From NCBI GenBank assembly GCA_000969725.1, contig JXSR01S042513.1: a stretch of DNA of 46,958 bases. One strand, written 5' to 3'. Below, one piece after another: positions 20,633 through 32,057 of this stretch. The position numbers were made by a program, and so were the translations under genes. How positions within the stretch are numbered: the first letter of the stretch is position 1; every line of letters starts with the position of its first letter. Origin of the DNA: Ophiothrix spiculata. Lineage: Eukaryota; Echinodermata; Ophiuroidea; Amphilepidida; Ophiotrichidae. The notes below the pieces were generated by a model. That model had not been told where the DNA came from and ran no database searches. It worked only from the letters and a program-made list of their open reading frames with translations.

Positions 20633-23600
20633 GTTAGTTTAGTATACTGAATTAAATAGTGACAGTGATCATGCTATTCTTCAGCAAGATATTGAAAATG
20701 TGTTTGAGTGGTCTGTGGCCAATAGGCTCCCTCTTAATCTTACTAAATGTTCTGTTATGCACATGACTCGGTCTGACTCTCCAAAATTCTGTAGTTCTTA
20801 TTCAATGGGAGATGCAACTCTTGATGAAGTTAGTGATTTCAAATTATTGGGTGTGACTTTTAGTAAAGAAATGCCGAGTATGACATCGGTATGACATAGT
20901 TGAATGTTTGCGTTGCCCGGTCGGTCATCGGTCGGCGTCCGTTGGTTATGTGACCAGGGTTGTCACTACACCGGGCGGTGGCGGGCGGGAGCACCCGGCA
21001 CTCTTAATTTTCACCCGGCTCTCAGGTTGATTTTGAGTCAAAATACCCGGCACTCAAGGCTCAAAAGTTACAGAATCAATGAAAAATTGAACAATTATTA
21101 TCAAAATTTCTATTATCTTACTATTTCACACAAATTTTACCCGGCACTAAAATTTTACCCGGCACTAAAAGTTGCCTGGTGACAACCCTGCATGTGACCA
21201 TAACTGAAGACATTGTTAACAAATTTCAAGGTTTTAACTACGAGTTCAATTCTTGCGACATGCTTTCAGCGTCTCTATGACTTTTGGGCACCGGCCGGTC
21301 TCCGCACAAGCACAGTCCTTTCACCAACCTATATCTGGTTGGTATTCGCTGAATTTCTACCTGGTACGACGCTGTAAATTTTCATAACCTTGCCGCAAGA
21401 TTATGTGACCTGGGTATAAGTTAACACAAAATCTGTAATAGCTATTACAGATTTTTATACATTTGTATGTTCTAAGAAAATATGTTATCCAACAAAACAT
21501 TAGATGATATTAGGGTTTTATGGTACTGGTAACTATTTTTGTGTTTACCAAATTTCATTGTACCTATTTTACTTCAATAAGGTCACAGCTCACTTATTTT
21601 TTTGGTTTTCCTTGTATCTTTAGAGACATGGTAGCAGCAGCGCACATCAAGCCGATAGACAAAGCAGACTCCAATGGGATACTGAGTGGTCAAGGGGTGA
21701 GTGGACGCAACCAACCATGGAATCCATTCTCTACAAAAGGAAAAGATGACCACCAACAACAAGTAGCAAAAAGTGACAAGGATGTAGAAAAGGTGAGAAA
21801 AATCTTAGTCACACACAGGGCACCAATATAATATCCTATTATTGTTGGAATTAATTTGTGAACGCGTACTCAGAGCCTTGTGCGTACACGCGAACTAAAC
21901 AACCTTGAAAATATACGCTCGCGTCAGGGATCACTGCGTACTTGCTATAATCACGCGTTCACGAATTAAATCAAACAACAATAATAAATATTATTACAGT
22001 GGAACTTCGTTAACACAAAATATGTTCACAAAAACCCTGATAACACAAAATGGTTGTTTGGTCCTAAGTGTGAATTTTTTATGTGAATTCAGTTGGATAA
22101 AACAAACTAAAATCATTGCCCCCCCACAGTGATTTTGTGTTATAGAGTTTCCACTGTATCTGTCTGACATAAGTCATGGAATGAGATCCTGACTGCTGAT
22201 GGTCAATTATGTCAGTCACATATTGTAAAATGTGTCTCATTTGCTTAAAATGGCCATTGTCCTTGAGAAATGTGTACAAAAAATAGGCTTTTTATCACTT
22301 CAACCTGTTGCCGTTTTGATATGATAGGATATACAGGCACTTAGAAACTCTTTTTAGAATGGCTATAGTATATTCCTACCAACCATAACTGATTTTAGTA
22401 TGTCTGACCTTAGATTTTTGCGCGAATTGGTGAAATACAACAACTTAAACTGTTGTCCGTACACAGGAATTAGCTCAAATCGACAATTTTGACTCAATTG
22501 TTGATCAAACAACGGCTCATTTTACTTACACTGTATATTTCCAGATCATTTAGAAAGTTATTTTCAACTCATATGGATATGTAAAAGCAGTAACAAAGTC
22601 AAGTCTTTCCAATCGTTGAATGGTTTTTGCGCGAATTTAAGATTTGTATACACTTATATTACCCATTTCTGGACTTTTCCACCATACATTGTATAGCAAG
22701 TGCTGTGTGCAGTGATGCAGTAAAAAGTATTCAGCGATTAAATAGTGAGAAAAAATACGTGAACATTTTCCATATGGTGATTAGGGACCATTCACTAACA
22801 TTTGTAGAAGAAGGAGGAGGATGGTAAAAGGGGAGGGGTCTGAAAATTTTTAAGGACTGAAAAGGAAGGCATGAAAAAATCACCATAAATTTAGCACTCA
22901 AAATTGAGTCTGTGCGACTTTCTACTACAGAGTGATGCTTATTTTTCTCAGGGAAAAACTGAGGCAAAAAAAATTGAGGTTCAAAAAGGGGAGGGGTTCA
23001 ATTTTTTGTGATAAAATATGTTTGCATCAGGTCCCCTCCTAATAATTGTTTGTGAACAGTCCATAAAGAATAAAGATTTTTCTTTGAAGCTAACCAAGTC
23101 TATTGGCCTATCAATGAACCTATTTTGTCAGTTGTGAACCCACTTTGACATTACTTATGTAACTAGGAAGCAGGACTATTTCCTGGAGTGTTGCCAGATT
23201 GTTGCATTCACCAATCACATACTTCTGTTTAGGAAATCCCTGGATGTTTGATAATCATCTCAAGGCATTCTGTCACCACATAGGTGAAGTAAAAGTTATT
23301 TAGTATTTGAAAAAGAAGATCAGTTATGTTGCACAAATATCTAGGACTAGGATCCTTTAAACCGAAGGAAACTTTGACAAATTTCCATAACAGATAGTTC
23401 AAGAATAATCTTGGAAACTATAAAACACGCATATTGAGCTTGTTTTTGGTGAGTAATATTTAGGGTAAAATCTTATCTATATATAAACCATGTTTTTTTA
23501 AACTATTTGAATAGAACGAAATAAGCTTCATTGCAAGAGAGGTTGGTGCAAAGAAAGCTTATGATCAAACAGATTTGTGATAAAATATAATATTATTAGA

Positions 23601-25416
23601 ATTGTAATTTCATATGCACCAATTGTATGGGAAAATACACAAATAATTATTTGGAGACTATGAGGCTTCAGAAGAGGAAAACCCCAGGAAATTTACCAGG
23701 ATGATAAGGGATATGATGCTTCAAGGAAATTGCCGGAAAATTTCTGTGAAGGGAATTTTTTTACATATACAATCTAGGAGTGATATTCAACACTTCAGTA
23801 GTGTCTTAAAGGGATGAGTGGCTATGGAAAATTGTGTGTAATTTCATTATTTTATCTCCAGTTAATTTATGTATTCAGTATTTATTTATGTTACCTGTAT
23901 GTTTTCCCTGGACAAAATATAGTACAAATTTGTGTACTATAAATGTACTCAAATTGTACTTAAATGATGTTCCAAATGTGCACCTTAGGAATGTTGTACT
24001 ATTTTTGTACTCGATTTTGTCCAGGGTTTGTAAACAGTTACATAAATAACTAAATGATTGGAACTTGCAGTGGAACAGGTGCTGCGAACAGACTCAAGTT
24101 TCTAAATTATTTTTGTGTATTTTGTGACTTGGAGTTGATTTTGTCCAGGGTTTGTAAACAGTTACATAAATAACTAAATGATTGGAACTTGCAGTGGAAC
24201 AGGTGCTGCAAACAGACTCAAGTTTCTAAATGATTTTTGTGCATTTTGTGACTTGGAGATGATAATGTTTGGTCCATTTCCTTCCTTTAATATGTTGTCA
24301 GTAAAGAAGACTTTCAACGTTATCCTTCGAAAGAGTCCTATCAGACCAGAAAAAAATTTAAATTTAAAAATTAGGAAGCACTCCCTAAACATTCCACTTC
24401 AAACAATTGTAGAGCCGTAGATTTAGAGTGGAGATCATGGATTTTGTATGTCCGCCAGTGTAATATTTAGCGTTGTCAGCCGTGGAGCTCAAATTAGGGG
24501 TATTCAGGTGCACTTGGTTACCGTCTAAATCAAATCTGAAAGCCCAGATTCGGTTGCATTTAGAGATAAACTGCACAAATAATACTTTATGCTAATGAAA
24601 CGCCAACCTCAAGCTAAGTGTGGGGGGTGTGTGTGTGTGCATGTTTTCAATATTGGTGCATTATGACAAGATGCGATGCATCATTGGCAAAAGCCAAACA
24701 GCCCCAATTTTGTCTCCATTCTGGAAGAAAAATGGCAGTGAGTCCAAGATCTCTGCTCTAAACCTATGATCAGAGCTCACATCACACCCTTATCATTTAT
24801 CCAAGTCTCTAATCATATTTTCCAGAATTCAACTGTTCTTCCATCAAACAGCAATGACTTCACAAAGCAATGGAGAAAACTGAAAGAACACTCACAAAGG
24901 TACAGGCTCCTCATTGACATAGGGGGCGACAAACTAGTCCAAATATTTCATGCTGAAATCAGCTTTGGTCTTCTAGGTGACATTTTGTGTGTTCTCAATC
25001 AGTGTCTTAACACGTCTGACATTGCAGCTGTCATACATATTCTGATAAGTCTATCAGAGACTAATAGGTTTAGTCTGTCGTTAGACTTTCTAAGCAAATC
25101 GGAGCGCACTCAGTGTTCTGAATTGGTGCATAAACTGGCGATGTTAGGCATGGAAAATAGCCACGCGGACAATGGGGAAGATTCTCCCAAAACTGAATCT
25201 CGAAATGCAAACTCTTCTAATAACTCCAAGACAGATCAAGAAACCAGTTCTTCGCCATTTAAGAAAGGAACTGAAGAGGGAAATACCTGTGTTTCTGATG
25301 ATGGTAAGCAGGCGATAGATTCCATCAGCAAGGCTGTGGTTGCCAAGGACATTGTTTCTAAACAGACTCTTGACAGAATCAAGGACATCTATAAAGTTCT
25401 TCCATTAGGAAGGTGA
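20484..25416 (+). CDS. CCDC103: CCDC103, dynein-arm attachment factor (3 exons)
   Basis: Joined coding exons 20484-20632, 21624-21792 and 24826-25416 give 302 codons plus stop (the human protein is 242). Exon phases agree and all junctions are GT/AG. Residues 1-70 match the dynein-attachment N-terminal domain ([44 protein letters not shown]); residues about 117-210 match the RPAP3_C-type domain ([36 protein letters not shown]). Residues about 215-270 are a Ser/Asn/Glu-rich spacer, longer than in vertebrates, and a short C-terminal helix follows. The family helps assemble and attach outer dynein arms in motile cilia; human mutations cause primary ciliary dyskinesia. An AG acceptor just before the ATG implies a 5' noncoding exon upstream. 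Confidence 0.93.
20640..20885 (+). mobile_element. LINE reverse transcriptase fragment in intron 1
   Basis: Immediately after CCDC103 exon 1 the + strand encodes a reverse-transcriptase piece: [32 protein letters not shown] and [12 protein letters not shown]. These are Jockey/I-group LINE motifs downstream of the YADD box. It is truncated on both sides, so the intron carries only a fossil of a few dozen residues. Confidence 0.75.
20955..21190. mobile_element. hAT-like MITE in CCDC103 intron 1
   Basis: A 236-bp element with TIRs CAGGGTTGTCAC at both ends, flanked by TATGTGAC (20947-20954) and CATGTGAC (21191-21198), an 8-bp duplication with one mismatch. The CAGGG terminus and 8-bp duplication indicate hAT. 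ACCCGGCAC or a close form recurs five times inside (about 20992, 21017, 21047, 21140 and 21159), probably subterminal transposase-binding repeats. Confidence 0.85.
21624..21792 (+). CDS. CCDC103: CCDC103 coding exon 2
   Basis: Acceptor TGTATCTTTAG and donor GTGAGA; 169 bases, ends in phase 0. It encodes [18 protein letters not shown], then the PWNPF motif seen in vertebrate CCDC103 as a PWN tripeptide, then a charged stretch ending DKDVEK. Confidence 0.9.
21838..21988. mobile_element. hairpin MITE in CCDC103 intron 2
   Basis: Inverted arms: TATTGTTGGAATTAATTTGT then GAACGCGT on the left, with GCGTTCACGAATTAAATC and AACAACAATAA as complement on the right. The middle is rich in CGCGT/ACGCG. 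A related copy lies at 29126-29223. No ORF. Confidence 0.7.
21997..22156. mobile_element. pogo/Tigger-like MITE in intron 2
   Basis: A 160-bp element with termini CAGTGGAACTTCGTTAACAC and the complement of CAGTGGAAACTCTATAACAC, flanked by TA (21995-21996 and 22157-22158). The body repeats TAACACAAAAT and TTTTGTGTTA blocks. It belongs to the same broad group as 2252-2573 but is a different family. Confidence 0.85.
22784..23063. mobile_element. MITE in CCDC103 intron 2
   Basis: Left end GGGACCATTCACTAACATTT; the right end, read in complement, is TGGACTGTTCACAAACAATT. TA flanks both ends. The 280-bp body has two AAAAGGGGAGGGG blocks (22827 and 22985). It resembles in its GGGACC(A/G)TTCA start the repeats at 17761 and 18923. 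Superfamily not assigned. Confidence 0.65.
23906..24026. mobile_element. short TIR element in intron 2
   Basis: CCCTGGACAAAATATAGTAC at the left and the complement of CCCTGGACAAAATCGAGTAC at the right bound a 121-bp element filled with TAGTAC/GTACTA motifs. No clear target duplication was seen. Confidence 0.7.
24013..24260 (+). repeat. 124-bp tandem duplication
   Basis: Two copies with a constant offset of 124 bases (24013-24136 and 24137-24260) begin GATTTTGTCCAGGGTTTG and differ at only about five positions. The unit starts with the last 14 bases of the TIR element at 23906-24026, so the duplication happened after that insertion. Confidence 0.9.
24826..25416 (+). CDS. CCDC103: CCDC103 coding exon 3 (terminal)
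   Basis: Acceptor ATATTTTCCAG, then [20 protein letters not shown]. It encodes the whole RPAP3_C-like domain ([40 protein letters not shown]), a Ser/Asn-rich spacer and the C-terminal helix [12 protein letters not shown], ending with TGA at 25414-25416. Confidence 0.92.
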   Translation, partial: NSTVLPSNSNDFTKQWRKLKEHSQRYRLLIDIGGDKLVQIFHAEISFGLLGDILCVLNQCLNTSDIAAVIHILISLSETNRFSLSLDFLSKSERTQCSELVHKLAMLGMENSHADNGEDSPKTESRNANSSNNSKTDQETSSSPFKKGTEEGNTCVSDDGKQAIDSISKAVVAKDIVSKQTLDRIKDIYKVLPLGR

Positions 25417-25571
25417 TTGACATTCATGGTAGTAATGGTATCTTCCACTGATAAATGAACTCAGTATCTTAAAAGTTGAAAAGCAAGTGCAAGGGGTGTT
25501 CAATAAGTTTGTGGCCTGAGAAAGAAGAATATTAGCTACACCATTTTTATTAATGTGGTAATAATAATGAT

Positions 25572-25577
25572 AATAAA
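25572..25577 (+). promoter_or_regulatory. candidate CCDC103 poly(A) signal
   Basis: AATAAA, the first canonical hexamer after the CCDC103 stop, 156 bases downstream. The cleavage site is not visible. Confidence 0.4.
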
Positions 25578-25700
25578 ATTCCTTTTTTATAACCCTTATA
25601 AAGTAACTACACCAATTCACTACGTGCTTCATAAATGTACACATTCATATGTTTGACCATCTGAGTAAAAGTGAAATATTGGATCAAGCTAGATTTAACA

Positions 25701-25808
25701 ATGACCGCAATTCCACCTCCCCTATTTCCAAATCGAGATCCAACAGAGCAGTGGAAAGAAAGAATGAGAGACATAGTCACCAGACGAGTAGAGCCATGTT
25801 TCTGTTAG
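25701..25808 (+). other. short unassigned open frame
   Basis: A 35-codon frame, MTAIPPPLFPNRDPTEQWKE then RMRDIVTRRVEP, whose composition looks protein-like. No family is recognised and there is no strong donor, so it may be an exon of another gene, an alternative CCDC103 3' exon or chance. Confidence 0.2.
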
Positions 25809-26136
25809 CATCTCGAAATCAAGTTTATTGTCAATGATTAGTTCCCAAATATCAGTGCCTTTATAATGTCAGGATTGGACTTTGAAACACATCCATTTCC
25901 ATGCCCTCATTACGATAAACATCAGCTTATATATTCCTCTTTATTATGATAGCAAATTTGTGTCAATCAGAGTTTTGGTTCAAACGCTAGGAGGCAAAAT
26001 CATAACAACCAAGACTAGACTATGCCCATCACAACTTCTGAGTAAACAGCGATTGAAATACAGGATGTTCAATGAGGCCTAAACAATGCTGTTCGATCGT
26101 TTAAATTATAAGTTCCACTTTTGAACTCCATAGCAG

Positions 26137-26516
26137 TTAGGCCTGGGACTTTTCAGGTAATTTGCTACCCGAGTACCCGACTTATTTTTCGGTCGGGTAC
26201 ACGGGTGCCCGATCGTTTTGATAATTGAGCATTTACAATGTTAGAACTGGAAGTTTGACGGGTCTACTACTATCATATGATGTCTCAATTACCCCAAAAA
26301 TTTTATTTATTTTTTGCCGATTGTGGTCATGATTTTTCGTGTTTACTTCGATCAGATGATGATTTTATCATAAATTTTTGAACACAAAACTTTTTGTTCA
26401 AAATTCTATGATTTTTTTGTCTAACTCGGGTAATCGGTCGACAGATTTTGTACCCGGGTAAGCTCATGACGGGCGGGTACCTGTGTACGCAGGTTTGGTT
26501 CAAGTCCCAGGTCTAA
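26137..26516. mobile_element. hAT-like non-autonomous element
   Basis: A 380-bp element, left end TTAGGCCTGGGACTTTTCAG, right end in complement TTAGACCTGGGACTTGAACC. TAGCAG flanks both sides (26131-26136 and 26517-26522; TAGCAGTT versus TAGCAGCT if eight bases are counted). Subterminal ACCCGAGTACCCGAC, CGGGTACACGGGTGCCCG and GGGTACC repeats occupy both ends. Confidence 0.75.
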
Positions 26517-26770
26517 TAGCAGCTGCAGGTTTTTATGTCAGACTTCAACCAAATTTAGCAAACAAGTTTTACAGATTACAGTCTTTCAAATGTCCAAAAT
26601 ATAGACAAATTGCTAATTCCAAGTTAGAGCTAGAATTGGAAGTAAAACATTGAAGTGATTTATTTGTGCATAGGCGGATGTCCCACAGATACTTTTGAGC
26701 AAGAAATGAATCTAACATAAAATCTTTTTCATATTAAACAAATTCATTTGATCAGTTCAAAGTATACACA

Positions 26771-27468
26771 TTAACCCTTTGAACCCGACGGGCCGGTATA
26801 CCGGCTCACGTTTACATGTACCGTATACCCGATGAGCTGGTTTACCGGCTTTTAGGTCACGTGTCAGAAACTTGATGTGTCTGTCAACAGGAATGGGTAG
26901 ATACAATTTGTAATGGTCTTATTTATATAGAAAGACATCAATGAAGCTTTGAACCCATGTTTGATGGGTCATTTTGATCTTATTTACTCGACAGGGGTGA
27001 AAAATCCCTTATATTTTCGTAAATTTGCTGCAATGATGTACCTTTAAAGACAAGACAAATGTGACCGTCCATCCCAAACCAGCTGTAAATGCTACCTCTT
27101 GTCGTTTTCACTTTTTAAAATATTTGCAAAGTCCATGTTCAAAGGATTAAAATGACATTTCAATTTCCAAAAGTCAAGTTATGGTCCGTTTAAGTTTGTC
27201 AGGAAGTAAAAAGTATAACTGATATAAGCATGTTTAAAGATCAGCAAGCCCTAAATTTTCTGTTGATTGTCTTAAAAATATGCAGATTTATTTCATATTT
27301 CCTATCATTTTATTGAAATGAAACTTTGCTGGTATTTTGTAGTAAGCACGAGGATTGTGAATCTGTCAAAAAATCAATTTCGGCAAATTACGACCTTGAC
27401 ATGTATTTTCACCTGTAGCGCAAAATGAAGTTTCTGGCATTTACAGCTCATACGGGCTGGATAGCCAC
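26771..27468. mobile_element. TTAA element, possibly piggyBac-like, composite
   Basis: It starts TTAACCCTTTGAACCCGACG. GTTCAAAGGATTAA at 27137-27150 could be its right terminus (CCCTTTGAAC versus TCCTTTGAAC in complement, TTAA on both sides), giving a 372-bp element. However, an independent inverted pair (27061-27092 and 27436-27468, CAGCTGTAAATG-like) spans this end, so nesting or a larger element is possible. The first 250 bases recur inverted at 34480-34703. Confidence 0.5.
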
Positions 27469-28149
27469 AAATGTGCATGGGTTGGACATCCCTACTTGGC
27501 CCTGATATGTTAAAACTCTTTTTTACCGTGTGACGGTTGTATCTCTTAATGTGAGCACTTGTGTTTTATTGAACTATACCGATTTAAAAAAATATTTTTC
27601 ATCAATGATAAGAGTATGTTTTAATATAGAGATGTAACTGTCACCAGGTTAATGAATGTATCTGAAGTTAAACAGTTTTACCATATAACATACCAAACTA
27701 ATAAGTAATAAAAGTAACACACAGGAAAGATAAAACACGACCACATAATGTACATTTCATATTGTTTTTGTTTATTTTAGTTCTGTACTCGAACATGCAA
27801 GGACATAAAAACATGGGTTCTCTACATCGAAATTCAAACCCATTTTTGTCCAAATGACTACAATAGATACATGTATGACATGTAATTTATTTCACCCTGC
27901 CTATCACAAAATAGTTTGACCTCAAGTAGCATTTGTTTGGTACAAAATGTATATTACACATGTGGTATAATAATGAGACATCAGATTATCTTATCAATGA
28001 TACTTCATTTCAAGACAATTAGGAAGAAAAATAATGAATACAATTGTTTTGAAATCCTCTACAAAAATGATTTATGAAGTGGGCAACAAAAGCACACCAA
28101 AATTTATTTTTTATAAACATTTCTTAATCCAAGTATTTTGCTGATCTAT
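27469..28149. other. intergenic, no gene recognised
   Basis: AT-rich sequence without credible ORFs, splice sites or structured repeats. Confidence 0.4.
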
Positions 28150-28154
28150 TCAAT

Positions 28155-28230
28155 TCAGATTCTGATGCATTGTGGGTATAATAAAGGAGCAAATTTACCA
28201 TTACTCCCACAATGCATCACAAATCTGTTG
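28155..28230. repeat. palindromic MITE with CCCACAATGCAT arms
   Basis: ATTCTGATGCATTGTGGGTA at about 28159-28178 pairs with CTCCCACAATGCATCACAAA at 28204-28223. The right arm matches the Staf/ZNF143 consensus at 18 of 19 positions. Similar hairpins lie at 35125-35213 and 30590-30754. Confidence 0.6.
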
Positions 28231-29125
28231 GTGAACAGCAATAAGATAGAAACCTTTTCTTCATTTGTCCCAATACTTCCTAGATAATTCTGAAGACCCA
28301 TTATTATACCATCATAATATCCTGCCAGATGTCCATTTCATGAAATTGATTTGCATTCAATTCTAAAATTTGGACAATATGTATCCTTAGATACCATCAT
28401 TCATCAAGTATATGGCATAATAAATACAACCAATCTTAATGTATGATACGTTAAATTTTATCAATCACTTGATGAAATGAAGGGTTCTATTTTAAAAAAT
28501 CATTAGAGTTCCCTTACAGTTTCCCTTGTAACACTGCCTTTAAACTTAGAATAATAAAAACATATCTAAAACATTGAACAGTCTTTACAAGACTGTTTGG
28601 TATTTAACAAATGATAATAAAACAAAATACAACTCAAGTATGCCTTATAAAAGCACTCAATTGTTTCTATTATGGTACCTTAAATATATATCTAAAATTA
28701 CTACTATATCTATCATAGCAGGCTGTTATTATGGAAGAAACACAAACTAGGGATATCAAGAACATGTTTTTGCATGTTGATATGGTATTATTATATACAC
28801 ACTACCATATATGATTGTACCGCTAGACCACACTGTAGCATTTTTTGACTCTATTCAATTTACCCTTTTCTAGACGGTACCAGTTTTTTAGTTATCCAGA
28901 AAAATTGAAGCTTTGATGTTGATGAAAAACAATCCCAGTAATAGATGAGGATAAAGACAGCTTGTATTCCATTTTGCCATATCAGCATCCGCCATCGCAT
29001 GTTGGTTGCATCCCCTTGATGCAACTCAAATTGGTGGCCTATTAGCAAGAATGTCAAATCAACTAGTAATGGCGGACACTAAGATGATGGAATATGTGGA
29101 AGTGGCTATTGGTTCTCCACACACG
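28231..29125. other. intergenic, no gene recognised
   Basis: No gene is supported; the minus-strand frame at 28860-29057 has no recognised domain. A TCATCAAGTATATGGCATAA block near 28411 recurs loosely near 30135-30170. Confidence 0.35.
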
Positions 29126-29223
29126 CTATTGTTGTTAGCGTTATAATTGATGAACACGTACCAGAGTCTTGAGGACACTCGCGTCCCAGGCACGCGTTCA
29201 CAAATTTAAGCAAACAAATAGGA
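29126..29223. mobile_element. MITE related to 21838-21988
   Basis: CTATTGTTGTTAGCG at the left and GCGTTCACAAATTTAAGCAA with CAAATAG at the right mirror the intron-2 element, including ACGCG-rich middle sequence. The copy is shorter. Confidence 0.55.
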
Positions 29224-29291
29224 ATATGCACATTTACGGCTTACTAATTGTGTGGTGCACTTGATATTTTTTATTTCCCTATAACAATATC

Positions 29292-29712
29292 NNNNNNNNN
29301 NNNNNNNNNNNNNNNNNNNNNNNNNNNNNNNNNNNNNNNNNNNNNNNNNNNNNNNNNNNNNNNNNNNNNNNNNNNNNNNNNNNNNNNNNNNNNNNNNNNN
29401 NNNNNNNNNNNNNNNNNNNNNNNNNNNNNNNNNNNNNNNNNNNNNNNNNNNNNNNNNNNNNNNNNNNNNNNNNNNNNNNNNNNNNNNNNNNNNNNNNNNN
29501 NNNNNNNNNNNNNNNNNNNNNNNNNNNNNNNNNNNNNNNNNNNNNNNNNNNNNNNNNNNNNNNNNNNNNNNNNNNNNNNNNNNNNNNNNNNNNNNNNNNN
29601 NNNNNNNNNNNNNNNNNNNNNNNNNNNNNNNNNNNNNNNNNNNNNNNNNNNNNNNNNNNNNNNNNNNNNNNNNNNNNNNNNNNNNNNNNNNNNNNNNNNN
29701 NNNNNNNNNNNN
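29292..29712. other. assembly gap of 421 N
   Basis: A run of undetermined bases. Open frames drawn across it are meaningless. The right edge is an AT microsatellite, which may explain the break. Confidence 1.
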
Positions 29713-29774
29713 ATATATATTACGAGAGTTGTATATAAACATTGCATTTAAAAAACATGATTGTGTAATGTAAT

Positions 29775-29907
29775 ATTATAGGCCAAATAAAAAATATATT
29801 GGACAGTAAACAAAAATCCAGGTTAAGGGACCACAATTAAAAACAATAGGGCCATGCTCTCTGGATTTTGTATATATTGTCCAATACTTTTTGTTTTTGC
29901 CTATAAT
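29775..29907. mobile_element. 133-bp hairpin MITE
   Basis: ATTATAGGCCAAATAAAAAA, ATTGGACAGT and AAATCCAG on the left are complemented by CTGGATTTTG, ATTGTCCAAT and TTGCCTATAAT on the right. A related right half occurs at 42215-42252. Confidence 0.7.
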
Positions 29908-30589
29908 TTGTATGACTTACTTGAATCTTATATAACTTATATTTTAAGCTTTAAAAGAAATTTAATAGCATAGTTTCAAAAATTTGTAGTTACATGATAT
30001 GGTAAATTTTGCTTTCAGTTTTTACTAGCTTAGTTGTGGTTTGTTTCCTACTATATAACAAAGTCTGTTGCAAATAAAAGGTAGAAATTTACCCCATGTT
30101 CACCAAGTATTTGATGAAATACAAGAAATGAGAACATCAAAGACTTGATGAATATATAATGCCATAAAAATAAAAAATATACAACTGGCAGAAGTATCAA
30201 TGTATTCAATTCACTTGTCTCATGTACCAGATTTTTTTTTTCAAAAATATGTTATTTAGTTCAAGAAATGTTTTATGTACAAAGTAAGACTGTACAACAG
30301 AAGCATAAATATTTCCTCTGATAACAAGGCAGATTTCAATGTCTATATCATTAATTGTGTGATTTATTTCAAAAACAATCTTTTGAAACCAAATTGAAAT
30401 AAATCTTTTGAACTCAAAATGTTCGAGAAGTTTTGAGCAGGCAACTCTGATTTTGAAGTTTGACCCATGATAAAGAACACAAAATATTGAGGGCTTAAGA
30501 GCCACAAGGCATAATCTGTATTTGAACTGTATGAATAAATCATTCATCTTGAAGCTACCATCAAGGGTTTAGGCAAGAGAAAATATCAT
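29908..30589. other. intergenic, no gene recognised
   Basis: The 113-codon minus frame at 30206-30547 has no recognised domain, an AT-driven composition and no splice or start context. Treated as chance. Confidence 0.35.
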
Positions 30590-30754
30590 GTGCATCCCAT
30601 CATGCATTGCTTCTTTTGGATTGTTAGTTTAGGAAGTCATGCAAGTACTCAATGTTAATTGTTGTAATCTTGCATTTTGGGCATGTTTTATCACTAATTA
30701 CTCACAATTCCTGTACAAAATTTCCCATAGGAAGCAATGCATGATGGGATACAC
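30590..30754. mobile_element. 165-bp MITE with CATCCCATCATGCATTGC termini
   Basis: GTGCATCCCATCATGCATTG with CTTC (30590-30613) and its complement GAAGCAATGCATGATGGGAT with ACAC (30731-30754) form TIRs of about 24 bases with one visible difference. The body is AT-rich. The terminus again resembles a ZNF143/THAP11-type motif. Confidence 0.75.
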
Positions 30755-31318
30755 ACCATCTCTTCTCTTTCTTGAGGCATTAAGACTGTTCAGTGCAGAT
30801 ACTGCCTTATGACACTCTCCCTTGATATCTTGTTTTTTGCCTCATTAATTATGTGAGCAAAAGCGGTAATGTTGGTATTGAGAAGTCCCATCATTGCAAA
30901 TGAGGATTATGACCTTTATTCCATTGTTTAGTACTCTGTTAGATGTGTGGTAGAGCATGCCATTGTATTCACTTGGCTGAATACAACCACTACCGCAAAA
31001 GCTTTCTTTGACCTTTGAACTGGGTTTTGACATCACAGGTCAAGAGGGCAAAGTTCAAGGTCAAACTGACATACTCCATACAGACTTGCAGGAACATTTA
31101 TAAAATTGACATATTTTTAAACTTAAAATGATATTTCAATCTAGACATAAATTGTTTGAAGATTTGCATTATATGCAAAAACAAAAATAATATTCACTAC
31201 TATTCTGTTATGATTAATAATGAGATGAAATAAGAAGGAAAAAACAAAACAATTAAATTCGTATGCAAATAAATTTACAAAAATGAGATAAAGCAACAAA
31301 TTTTAATTCCAGTTGAAA

Positions 31319-31618
31319 TGTGACCATACACGACAAACAAGCCATAAATGTATCAAACGTCATTTTGTGCTACTGGTGAAAATAAATGCAAAGGTATATT
31401 AATTTGCTGAATTTATTGATATTTAGGCAGATATAACTTATTGATTTTTTAACACATTTTCTTAAGTTTCGACTGTTACTCAATGACAACCTTTGATGGA
31501 CCAAGTTGGACTTGAGGAGTGAAGTGAGGTGTCATTTTAAATCTTATAGCATGGTCTTTTCAAAGTAACAATGAAGAAGTTCCACGTTTACGGCTTGTTT
31601 GTGGTGGACAGTCATAAA
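31319..31618. mobile_element. 300-bp inverted-repeat element
   Basis: The left arm CATACACGACAAACAAGCCA and the complement of the right arm (31584-31618, CCACCACAAACAAGCCGTAA) match over about 33 bases with several differences. The inner segment 31360-31420 resembles the complement of 27380-27435 (TGTGCTACTGGTGAAAATAA-like), so it belongs to the same family as the inverted pair at 27061-27468. Confidence 0.55.
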
Positions 31619-32057
31619 TAAAAAGAGTTGTGATTCTAGATTTGAAGTAAAAAAAATGAGCATTTACAAAATTTGTATTACAAAATTACAAAACAAGAAA
31701 AAAAAAAGATAATATCTGTAAATTGGAATTAAGTACTATAAACTTAACTGATAATGATGGTAAATTACTTTGCAAGTGATCATACTTGCAATTTTTTGAA
31801 GACAGCAAATCATTTTTACAGTACAAACAAAAATGATTTCATTTTGCAGTCAGATTTGGCTATCTGTCAAGCCCATCCTAATAAAATAATTCTCCCAGGT
31901 TTCACATTCCATAATCCAGGTCAATAGTGGCAGTGTACCACAACAGCATCTAGCATTGCTATTAAAAATCTTTATAGAAAAACAGCTCCCCTACAATGCA
32001 CGACTGTATCCACTGCATGTTCAGACTGTAGGCTGATACTGATAGCATACATGTATA

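Noticed and set aside
29206-29751. Three long open frames across the N run
   Set aside because: They consist almost wholly of undetermined bases and have no meaning.
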